5,264 nucleotides of DNA from an uncultured beta proteobacterium (GTDB lineage Bacteria; Pseudomonadota; Gammaproteobacteria; Burkholderiales; Burkholderiaceae_C), in assembly GCA_903870955.1 (NCBI GenBank), contig CAIQEX010000738.1:1-5264 (forward strand), in the 5' to 3' direction. This document shows, one piece after another, positions 1 through 5,264 of this stretch. Both the position numbers and the translations under genes were made by a program. Positions within the stretch are counted from its first letter, which is position 1. Every line of letters starts with the position of its first letter. The notes beneath the pieces were generated by a model. That model searched no databases. It was given only the letters and a program-made list of their open reading frames with translations, and was not told where the DNA came from.

Positions 1-1394
1 ATCACGGCGCACTCAAACACCGCCGGATGCAATAGCAAGGCCTCTTCCACTTCGGGCGCAGCAATGTTGTAACCCGCCGAGATGATCATGTCGTCGGTGC
101 GCGACTGGTAGTAAAAGTAGCCCGCTTCGTCCATCGCATAGGCATCACCGGGATAGTTCCAACCACCCTTTACATAGCTGCTTTGCCGCGCATCGTCCAG
201 GTAGCGGCAACCGGTGGGGCCACGCACTGCCAGTTTGCCTACGGTGCCATGGGGCACCGGGTTGCCGGCATCGTCCACGACGCGGGCTTCGTAGCCGGGC
301 ACCACCTTACCCGTGGCTCCGGGTCGCGCGTCCTGCTCGTCCGCCGAAATAAAGATGTGCAGCATCTCGGTGGCACCAATGCCGTCGATGATTTCTATGC
401 CGGTTGCTTCACGCCACAAGGTGCGCGTCGCAGCAGGCAAGGCCTCGCCCGCCGACACGCAGCGACGCAGGCGGGTCTGGCGAATCTCGTCCCCGCGTGC
501 CGCCAGCGTGCGATACGACGTAGGTGCGGTAAACACCACCGTGGCACCAAAATCGCGAATACCCTCCAGCAACTGCGGCGGGCCGGCCTTTTCCAGCAGC
601 ACGGTACTCGCACCCACCGACATCGGAAACAGCAACAGGCCCCCCAAGCCAAAGGTAAAGGCCAACGGCGGGCTGCCAATAAACACATCGTCGGCCGTGG
701 GCTTCAGCACGTGGCGAGGCCAGCAGGCGCAGGCCGCCATCACGTCACGGTGGAAGTGCATGGTGGCCTTGGGTACGCCGGTGGTGCCGGAGGTGAAGGC
801 CAGGATGCAAGTGTCATCTACAGCCGTATTCACGTTGGCAAATTCAACCGGATGGCGCTGCATGGCGGCTTCAAGACCCTCCGGCTGCATGCTGCGGAAG
901 TGCAGCACCTGCTTCAGTTGTGGGGTATCGGGCAGGGTCAGTCGCAACTCCTCTTCCAGTCCGAGATCGCACAGCGCATGGCTGATCTGCGCCTTGTCCA
1001 CAATCGCGCGCAACTCTTTGGCGCGCAGCAGCGGCATGGTTGCCACCGCGATGCCGCCGGCCTTGACGATGCCAAACCAGCAGGCCGCTGCCATCGGCGT
1101 GTTGGGGCTGTGCAGCAGCACACGGTTGCCCGGCACCAGGCCCATGTCCTGCACCAGCACATGGGCGATGCGGTTGGCACGTTCCAGCAGGTCGGCATAG
1201 GTCCAGCGCTCGCCACCGCCCTGCACGCACAGGCGTCCGCCCCGCCCTTCGCGCACCGGACGGTCCAGCAACTCGGCGGCGCAGTTCAACTGCGGTGGAA
1301 ATTGGAGTTCCGGCAAATCGAGGAGGTAAACCGGCTGCTGCTCCAGCGGCGGCAGATGGTCTTTGGCAAAGGTATCGGTGTGGGCGGTGGGCAT
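1..1394 (-). CDS. abmG: 2-aminobenzoate-CoA ligase-like AMP-forming aryl-CoA ligase, 3' end outside window
   Basis: The first 464 residues of an ANL-superfamily ligase; family members are about 520-560 residues, so most of the small C-terminal domain, including the expected catalytic lysine, is missing only because the window ends. It would activate an aromatic acid with ATP, then form the CoA thioester. Visible motifs are the P-loop FTSGTTGVPKAT (200-211), the A5-type DGIGATEM (337-344), and PGDAY (415-419) with Asp417 for ribose binding. The hinge segment SRTDDMIISAGYNI (431-444) follows. The overall sequence, including SPPLAFTFGLGG (241-252), matches my memory of 2-aminobenzoate-CoA ligases in the benzoate-CoA ligase family. 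The symbol follows the Azoarcus evansii abm nomenclature and is tentative; salicylate or benzoate as substrate is possible. The ATG at 1394 has a perfect AGGAGG (1401-1406) 6 nt upstream, inside the end of the acyl-CoA dehydrogenase gene, and lies 1 nt after its stop. Confidence 0.88.
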   Translation of the reverse strand, partial: MPTAHTDTFAKDHLPPLEQQPVYLLDLPELQFPPQLNCAAELLDRPVREGRGGRLCVQGGGERWTYADLLERANRIAHVLVQDMGLVPGNRVLLHSPNTPMAAACWFGIVKAGGIAVATMPLLRAKELRAIVDKAQISHALCDLGLEEELRLTLPDTPQLKQVLHFRSMQPEGLEAAMQRHPVEFANVNTAVDDTCILAFTSGTTGVPKATMHFHRDVMAACACWPRHVLKPTADDVFIGSPPLAFTFGLGGLLLFPMSVGASTVLLEKAGPPQLLEGIRDFGATVVFTAPTSYRTLAARGDEIRQTRLRRCVSAGEALPAATRTLWREATGIEIIDGIGATEMLHIFISADEQDARPGATGKVVPGYEARVVDDAGNPVPHGTVGKLAVRGPTGCRYLDDARQSSYVKGGWNYPGDAYAMDEAGYFYYQSRTDDMIISAGYNIAAPEVEEALLLHPAVFECAV

Positions 1395-1395
1395 G

Positions 1396-2571
1396 TCAAA
1401 CCTCCTGCGAAGGGTGTTCTTTCAGCAATTCACGGGCGATGATGAGTTGCTGAACCTCGGTCGCCCCTTCGTAAATGCGCAGGGCACGGATCTCGCGGTA
1501 CAGGCACTCGACCGGATGACCGCTCACCACGCCCATGCCGCCCCAAATCTGCACGGCCGCGTCGATCACCTGCTGTGCGCCTTCGGTACTCACCATCTTG
1601 GCCATGGCGGCTTCCTTCGTCACATTCAACCCTTGGTCACGTTGCCAGGCGGCGCGGTAGGTCAGCAATGCAGACGAATCAATCGTGGTCGCCATTTGCG
1701 CCAGCTTGGCTTGCGTGAGTTGAAAATCGGCAAGCGATTGACCAAACATCTTGCGCGCCGTGGCGCGATTCAGCGCTTCGTCCAGTGCCCGACGGGCAAA
1801 GCCCAAAGCAGCTGCAGCCACCGAGGTGCGAAACACATCCAGCGTGCGCATGGCGATCTTGAAACCTTCGCCCGCTGCACCGATGCGGCGAGAAAGCGGC
1901 ACGCGGCATTCGTAAAAGCGCAAGGTGGCCAGAGGGTGTGGGGCGATGACCTGAATGCGCTCGGCAATCTCCAGCCCAGGTGTATCGGCATCGACAATAA
2001 AGGCGCTGATACCGCGTGCGCCTGCCGCCTCACCGGTGCGCACAAAGACCACATAAAAGTCGGCAATGCCGCCATTGGAAATCCAGGTCTTGCTGCCGTT
2101 GAGCACCGCACAGTCGCCTTCGATGCGGGCGCTGCACTGCATGGCTGCCACGTCCGACCCGGCCTGCGGCTCACTCAGCGCAAAGGCGGCAATCCACTCA
2201 CCCGTGGCCACGCGCGGCAAATAGGTCTGTTTTTGTTCTTCAGTGCCGGCCAGGCTGATGGCGCCACTGCCCAGGCCCTGCATGGCAAAGGCGAAATCGG
2301 CGAGGCCGGAATGCCGCGCCAGCGTCTCACGCATCAGGCAGATGCTGCGGGTGTCGATAGCCTCCGATACACCGCCGTAAGCCGTGCCCCCGATGGCATG
2401 GCGCAACCAGCCCGCCTCCCCCAAAGCCTTCACCAACGCACGGCATTCGGCGTCCACGTCGCTGGCGTGCGACGGGGTGATGTGGGCTTGCGCCCAGGCG
2501 TCCAGTTCGCGTGCCAGCGTGCCGTGGCGGGGCGCGAAAAAGGGCCAGTTCAGATACTGTGTATCACTCAT
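1396..2571 (-). CDS. Acyl-CoA dehydrogenase
   Basis: A 391-residue FAD-dependent acyl-CoA dehydrogenase of ordinary family length, expected to form an alpha,beta double bond in a CoA thioester and pass electrons to electron-transfer flavoprotein. The domains are in normal order: an N-terminal helical domain (about 1-125), a beta domain containing the signature [13 protein letters not shown] (131-143) and KTWISNGG (161-168), and a C-terminal helical domain with [12 protein letters not shown] (273-284), QIWGGMGV (341-348) and IYEGATEVQ (366-374). Glu368 in the YEG motif occupies the usual catalytic-base position of short/medium-chain enzymes, so it should be active. The ATG at 2571 is chosen because it follows the crotonase stop by 1 nt and has GAAGG 8 nt upstream. 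The frame could be extended to a TTG at 2610, but that would overlap the crotonase gene without better support. Its likely substrate is a ring-derived dicarboxylic or alicyclic acyl-CoA (inference from neighbours). Confidence 0.95.
   Translation of the reverse strand: MSDTQYLNWPFFAPRHGTLARELDAWAQAHITPSHASDVDAECRALVKALGEAGWLRHAIGGTAYGGVSEAIDTRSICLMRETLARHSGLADFAFAMQGLGSGAISLAGTEEQKQTYLPRVATGEWIAAFALSEPQAGSDVAAMQCSARIEGDCAVLNGSKTWISNGGIADFYVVFVRTGEAAGARGISAFIVDADTPGLEIAERIQVIAPHPLATLRFYECRVPLSRRIGAAGEGFKIAMRTLDVFRTSVAAAALGFARRALDEALNRATARKMFGQSLADFQLTQAKLAQMATTIDSSALLTYRAAWQRDQGLNVTKEAAMAKMVSTEGAQQVIDAAVQIWGGMGVVSGHPVECLYREIRALRIYEGATEVQQLIIARELLKEHPSQEV
1401..1406 (-). promoter_or_regulatory. 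Strong Shine-Dalgarno of the aryl-CoA ligase gene
   Basis: AGGAGG lies 6 nt before the ATG at 1394. It is within the last codons (Gln-Glu-Val) of the acyl-CoA dehydrogenase gene. It is the best match to the anti-SD sequence in the window, which fixes the ligase start and suggests the ligase is well translated. Confidence 0.85.
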
Positions 2572-2572
2572 G

Positions 2573-3427
2573 TCAGTTGCCTTCAAAAACCGGCCGCTGC
2601 TTGGCGACAAACGCCTGGTAGGCGCGTCGGAAGTCTTCGGTCAGCATGCAGATGGCTTGGGCCTGGGCTTCGGACTCAATCGCCTGGTCAATCGACATGC
2701 TCCACTCCTGGTGCAGCATGGTCTTGGTGATGCCGTTGGCAAAGGTCGGGCCATTGGCAAGCTCACGCGCCCAGGCCTGTGCCTCCGCCAGCAAAGTTTC
2801 TGCCGCCACCAGGCGGTTCAGGAAACCACTGCGCTCGGCCTCCTCGCCGCCAATGGAGCGACCGCTGTAGAGCCAGTCGCTGGCACGGCCCTGCCCGATG
2901 ATGCGCGGCAACATGGCACAGGCGCCCATGTCGCAACCCGCCAGCCCGACACGGTTGAACAAAAACGCAGTCTTGCTGCGCACGGTTCCGATGCGCAGGT
3001 CCGAGGCCATGGCCATGATGGCGCCAGCCCCGGCGCAGATGCCATCCACCGCTGCAATGATGGGTTGCGGGCAGGCGCGCATGGTCTTGACCAGCTCGCC
3101 CGTCATGCGCGTGAACATCAGCAACTCGGGCACCGGCAGGTCCACCAGAGGGCCGATGATTTCGTGCACATCGCCACCGGAGCAGAAGTTCCCACCAGCG
3201 CCGACCAGCACCACCACCTTCACATCGTGTGCGTATTTGAGGGCCGCAAACAGGTCGCGCAGCTCGGCATAGGAGGCAAAGGTCAGCGGGTTCTTGCGCT
3301 CGGGTCGGTTCAGTGTGATGGTGGCGACACCGTTGTCACATTGCCAGACGAAGTGCATGGCCTGGTACGCGGCCATGGGTTTGCGATTGCCCGCAAGAAG
3401 GGTCGGATCGACTGCGGTGGAATTCAT
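2573..3427 (-). CDS. Crotonase-superfamily protein (enoyl-CoA hydratase/isomerase-like) with atypical active site
   Basis: A 284-residue crotonase-fold protein, with about 20 extra N-terminal residues compared with a typical 260-residue hydratase. Visible landmarks are [14 protein letters not shown] (36-49), the first oxyanion-hole segment [12 protein letters not shown] (79-90), and the second, [20 protein letters not shown] (127-146). By hand alignment to rat mitochondrial hydratase, the two catalytic glutamates (Glu144, Glu164) are replaced by Ile137 and Asn158. Asp166, in [10 protein letters not shown] (161-170), falls about where 4-chlorobenzoyl-CoA dehalogenase has its catalytic aspartate. 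It probably acts on an alicyclic CoA ester formed by the monooxygenase/reductase, perhaps as a hydratase, isomerase or ring-opening hydrolase; the reaction is not decided by sequence. The start is supported by AAGGAG at 3437-3442, which overlaps the last codons of the MarR gene. The gap to the MarR stop is 6 nt. The stop is followed after 1 nt by the acyl-CoA dehydrogenase start. Confidence 0.92.
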   Translation of the reverse strand: MNSTAVDPTLLAGNRKPMAAYQAMHFVWQCDNGVATITLNRPERKNPLTFASYAELRDLFAALKYAHDVKVVVLVGAGGNFCSGGDVHEIIGPLVDLPVPELLMFTRMTGELVKTMRACPQPIIAAVDGICAGAGAIMAMASDLRIGTVRSKTAFLFNRVGLAGCDMGACAMLPRIIGQGRASDWLYSGRSIGGEEAERSGFLNRLVAAETLLAEAQAWARELANGPTFANGITKTMLHQEWSMSIDQAIESEAQAQAICMLTEDFRRAYQAFVAKQRPVFEGN

Positions 3428-3433
3428 GGGCGT

Positions 3434-3967
3434 CTACTCCTTGGGGGAGGTTGGGGGTTCTGCGTGCGTGACCTGGTGCACGCGCAGTGCACCGAGTTGC
3501 GTGTAGATCTGGTTCAGGGTTTTGGCGTCGAAGCAGGAGAACAATTCGAGAATCCAGCCCTCGTGTTCGGCCGCCATGGACTCGAACTGCGTGCGGCCCT
3601 TGGCCGTCAGGTGCACGATCCAGGAGCGGCGGTCGGTGGCACTGCTGATGCGCTCCACCATGCCGTCACGCTCCAGTTCATCGGTCAGGCCGGTGATGTT
3701 GGCCCCGGTCACCATCAGGTAGCGCGTGAGTTCCTTCATGCGCAGACCCTCGGGCTTGCGGTAGAGCTGCGCCATGTAATCAAAACGCGGCAACGAGGTA
3801 TCAAAGCGCTGGCGCAGGCGACGCCGGATTTCGTCCTCGATCTGCGTGGTGCTGGCCAGCATGCGCAACCAGAGTTTGAGCGCCGTATGGTCGCCACTGT
3901 CACTGCGTGCTTCATAGCCCAGGTTGTCAGCCGCATTGAGCAGGGCCAGACTGGGATCTTTTTTCAT
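3434..3967 (-). CDS. MarR-family transcriptional regulator, probable operon regulator
   Basis: A 177-residue winged-helix protein of normal MarR size (about 140-180). An N-terminal helical part (about 25-60) forms the expected dimer region. Residues 62-100 carry the helix-turn-helix, with the recognition helix around VTGANITGLTDELERDG (86-102). The wing contains the family hallmark D112-R113-R114 followed by SWIVHLTAKG. The C-terminal helices end in a Pro-rich tail. MarR proteins in aryl-CoA operons commonly repress until an aromatic acid or its CoA ester binds; that role here is inferred from context. The ATG overlaps the SDR stop codon (ATGA), with a GAGG 7 nt upstream, so translation is probably coupled. 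The gene lies inside the catabolic operon rather than at its edge, so the regulator is made together with the enzymes. No operator can be seen; the main promoter should lie upstream of the window's right edge. Confidence 0.93.
   Translation of the reverse strand: MKKDPSLALLNAADNLGYEARSDSGDHTALKLWLRMLASTTQIEDEIRRRLRQRFDTSLPRFDYMAQLYRKPEGLRMKELTRYLMVTGANITGLTDELERDGMVERISSATDRRSWIVHLTAKGRTQFESMAAEHEGWILELFSCFDAKTLNQIYTQLGALRVHQVTHAEPPTSPKE
3437..3442 (-). promoter_or_regulatory. Shine-Dalgarno of the crotonase gene
   Basis: AAGGAG, 9 nt before the ATG at 3427, forms the final Lys-Glu codons of the MarR gene. It supports the 284-residue start over the internal ATG codons (Met18, Met24) of the crotonase. 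Confidence 0.75.
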
Positions 3968-4770
3968 TGCATGACCTCACCGCCACTGACGGAAATGGAT
4001 TGACCGGTTATGGAGGATGCGCCCTCGCCACACAGCCACAGCACGGTGTTGGCTACTTCGGCCGGTTGCACGATGCGGCCCTGCGGATTGCCCTTGGCAA
4101 ATTCGGCCCGGGCATCGGCTTCGCTGCGGCCGGTCTTGGCTACTACATTGGCAATGCTCTCGCGCAGGATGTCGGTCTCGGTGTAACCGGGGCAGATGGT
4201 GTTGACGGTGATGCCCTTCTTCGCCACTTCCAGCGCCAGGGATTTTGTCAGGCCGATCACGCCATGCTTGGCGGCGCAATAGGCGGCTACATAGGCATAA
4301 CCGGTAAGTCCGGCCGTGCTGGCCACGTTGACGATGCGGCCCCAACCATTGCGCAGCATGTCCGGCAGGGCGGCCTGGGTGCAAAGGAAGGTGCCCGTGA
4401 GATTGACTGCCAGCATCTGTTGCCAAAGCGCCGCATCGGTCTTTAGAAACGGCGCGCTGCTGGCCTGACCAGCGTTGTTGACCAGGATATGCACCGGGCC
4501 AAAGCGCGCGGTGGCCTCTGCAAATGCGGTAGCCACCTGACTGGCATCGGCCACATCGGCGCATACCGCATGCAGGGAATCAGGATGCTGCTGTACTAAC
4601 GCTTGCAAAACATCGGCTCTGCGGCCCAACACCGTCACGCAAACGCCCTGTGCCACAAGTGCCAGTGCAATCGCCGCACCGATGCCACTGCCACCCCCGG
4701 TGACCAATGCGTGGCGATGCGTGTTGGAGTCCATACTCCTATTCATACCCATGGTCATACCCATGTTCAC
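3964..4770 (-). CDS. Short-chain dehydrogenase/reductase (SDR), probable 3-hydroxyacyl-CoA dehydrogenase or ring-ketone reductase
   Basis: A cytoplasmic classical SDR, 268 residues from the GTG at 4770 or 256 from the ATG at 4734. Counting from GTG, it has the dinucleotide-binding motif TGGGSGIG (24-31), the NNAG motif (98-101), catalytic Ser151, Tyr164 and Lys168 (S-x12-Y-x3-K) and the PG motif after beta-6 (194-195). Arg50-Arg51 directly after beta-2, with no acidic residue ending that strand, hints at NADP(H) rather than NAD(H). In this operon it should oxidise or reduce a hydroxy/keto group on an acyl-CoA intermediate made after ring dearomatisation; the exact step cannot be read from sequence. 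The start is uncertain. GTG 4770 has a GAGG 6 nt upstream and lies 1 nt after the previous stop, but the Met-rich residues 1-12 come from a small tandem repeat, and family length favours ATG 4734. The gene overlaps the MarR gene by 4 nt (ATGA). Confidence 0.92.
   Translation of the reverse strand: MNMGMTMGMNRSMDSNTHRHALVTGGGSGIGAAIALALVAQGVCVTVLGRRADVLQALVQQHPDSLHAVCADVADASQVATAFAEATARFGPVHILVNNAGQASSAPFLKTDAALWQQMLAVNLTGTFLCTQAALPDMLRNGWGRIVNVASTAGLTGYAYVAAYCAAKHGVIGLTKSLALEVAKKGITVNTICPGYTETDILRESIANVVAKTGRSEADARAEFAKGNPQGRIVQPAEVANTVLWLCGEGASSITGQSISVSGGEVMQ
4743..4765 (-). repeat. 12-bp-period tandem repeat at the SDR gene start
   Basis: The 11-mer CATGGGTATGA occurs twice (4765-4755 and 4753-4743) with a 12-nt period, in frame. 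It encodes Met-Gly-Met-Thr then Met-Gly-Met-Asn. It creates four ATG codons (4764, 4758, 4752, 4746) between the GTG at 4770 and the ATG at 4734, all in the SDR frame. It looks like a local duplication at the N-terminal coding end. Confidence 0.8.
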
Positions 4771-4771
4771 T

Positions 4772-5264
4772 TCAGGCCTCAGCCGCGCGCACGGGCGACA
4801 GCGCTGCCGCCTGCGCTTTCTCGCGCTGAAACAGGCTTTCCATCTGCCCCTTACCGGCCATGTACTGCTTGGGCCAGGGCATGGGCGTGTAGCCTATTTT
4901 TGCGGCCTCGGTGAGTGTCCAGGCCGGGTTGGCCAAGTGCGGCCGGGCCACCGCGCACAGGTCGGCGCGGCCTGCCGCGATGATGCTGTTGACGTGATCC
5001 GCCTCGCTGATGGCGCCGACGGCGATGGTGGCAATGCCGGCTTCCTGGCGGATGCGGTCGGCAAACGGCGTCTGGTACATGCGCCCATAGACCGGCTTTT
5101 GCTCGGCGTTGACCTGCCCGGAAGAGCAATCGATCAAGTCTGCACCCGCGTCCTTGAAGGCGCGTGCGATCTCGACCGCGTCTGCCGGCGTGATACCGCC
5201 CTGCACCCAGTCGTGGGCTGAAATGCGCACCGACATCGGACGCTCTTCAGGCCAGGCCTCGCGC
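4772..5264 (-). CDS. C-terminal part of bifunctional 2-aminobenzoyl-CoA / salicylyl-CoA monooxygenase-reductase (OYE-like domain), 5' end outside window
   Basis: The last 163 residues of a larger protein are present. The frame is open to the window edge, and the ATG at 5236 is internal: the residues before it (WPEERP) run straight into SVRISAHDW, a conserved mid-barrel segment of Old Yellow Enzyme (NADH:flavin oxidoreductase) proteins. Further on are a [11 protein letters not shown] segment, the strand VGAIS and [17 protein letters not shown], the usual FMN-phosphate-binding end of this barrel. The tail [17 protein letters not shown] resembles the end of bifunctional enzymes in which a flavin monooxygenase is fused to an OYE domain. 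Those enzymes use O2 and NADH to hydroxylate and then reduce an aromatic CoA thioester, giving a non-aromatic cyclic product. The N-terminal monooxygenase half is not visible, so the fusion is inferred from the tail and from the ligase, crotonase and dehydrogenase neighbours. A stand-alone OYE reductase is the alternative. Its TGA stop is 1 nt before the GTG of the next gene. Confidence 0.8.
   Translation of the reverse strand, partial: REAWPEERPMSVRISAHDWVQGGITPADAVEIARAFKDAGADLIDCSSGQVNAEQKPVYGRMYQTPFADRIRQEAGIATIAVGAISEADHVNSIIAAGRADLCAVARPHLANPAWTLTEAAKIGYTPMPWPKQYMAGKGQMESLFQREKAQAAALSPVRAAEA
4777..4780 (-). promoter_or_regulatory. Shine-Dalgarno candidate of the SDR gene
   Basis: GAGG inside the last codons of the oxidoreductase gene is 6 nt before GTG 4770 and 12 nt before ATG 4764. 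By spacing it favours the GTG. A second AGGAG (4736-4740) lies only 1 nt before ATG 4734, which is too close to serve that ATG well. The choice of start remains open. Confidence 0.5.

Noticed and set aside
183..1442. A 419-codon open frame on the plus strand
   Set aside because: It is antisense to the aryl-CoA ligase, whose P-loop and A5/A7/A8 motifs prove the minus-strand reading. The protein is rich in His, Gln and Arg without any domain.
2572..2610. N-terminal extension of the acyl-CoA dehydrogenase to a TTG at 2610
   Set aside because: It would overlap the crotonase gene and use a rare start, whereas ATG 2571 has an SD, sits 1 nt after the previous stop and gives the normal family length.
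1363..2730. A 455-codon open frame on the plus strand
   Set aside because: It lies opposite the acyl-CoA dehydrogenase gene and has low-complexity composition and no motif; the minus-strand gene has clear family signatures over its whole length.
2384..4003. A 539-codon open frame on the plus strand
   Set aside because: It is antisense to the acyl-CoA dehydrogenase, crotonase and MarR genes, has no recognisable domain, spans their boundaries, and has the Gly/His/Ala/Gln-rich composition typical of the complement of GC-rich coding DNA.
4772..5236. A separate 154-residue protein starting at ATG 5236
   Set aside because: The frame continues upstream to the window edge with conserved OYE residues (WPEERP), and a protein starting at 5236 would lack the first half of the barrel.
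1..5264. CRISPR array, insertion sequence, tRNA/rRNA, phage or defence genes
   Set aside because: No spaced repeats, terminal inverted repeats, transposase or RNA-gene patterns are visible, and the entire window is explained by six metabolic or regulatory genes.

Overview
The window is one GC-rich, gene-dense block in which all six genes run on the minus strand, so transcription goes from right to left. Adjacent genes are separated by 6 nt or less or overlap by 4 nt. No non-coding stretch is long enough to hold a promoter or terminator. Codon use, gene content and protein sequence all look like an environmental betaproteobacterium, most likely Burkholderiales/Comamonadaceae. That placement is by recognition, not by a search.

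In transcription order the genes are: (1) 5264-4772, the C-terminal end of an Old Yellow Enzyme-type flavin oxidoreductase, which looks like the reductase half of a bifunctional 2-aminobenzoyl-CoA (or salicylyl-CoA) monooxygenase/reductase; (2) 4770-3964, a classical short-chain dehydrogenase; (3) 3967-3434, a MarR-family regulator; (4) 3427-2573, a crotonase-fold enoyl-CoA hydratase-like protein; (5) 2571-1396, an acyl-CoA dehydrogenase; (6) 1394-1, an AMP-forming aryl-CoA ligase of the 2-aminobenzoate/benzoate-CoA ligase group, cut off at its C terminus by the window edge.

Together they read as a hybrid aerobic aryl-CoA catabolic operon of the kind described for anthranilate in Azoarcus evansii (abm genes). 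The ligase makes the aromatic CoA thioester. The monooxygenase/reductase hydroxylates and dearomatises the ring. The crotonase, acyl-CoA dehydrogenase and SDR would carry out ring opening and beta-oxidation-like steps, and the MarR protein probably senses an aromatic acid or its CoA ester. Anthranilate is the favoured substrate but salicylate or a related 2-substituted benzoate cannot be excluded.

The system type is known. The points most worth a second look are the crotonase, which lacks both glutamates of ordinary enoyl-CoA hydratases and carries an aspartate in the pocket, and a 12-bp tandem repeat at the start of the SDR gene that produces a row of possible start codons.
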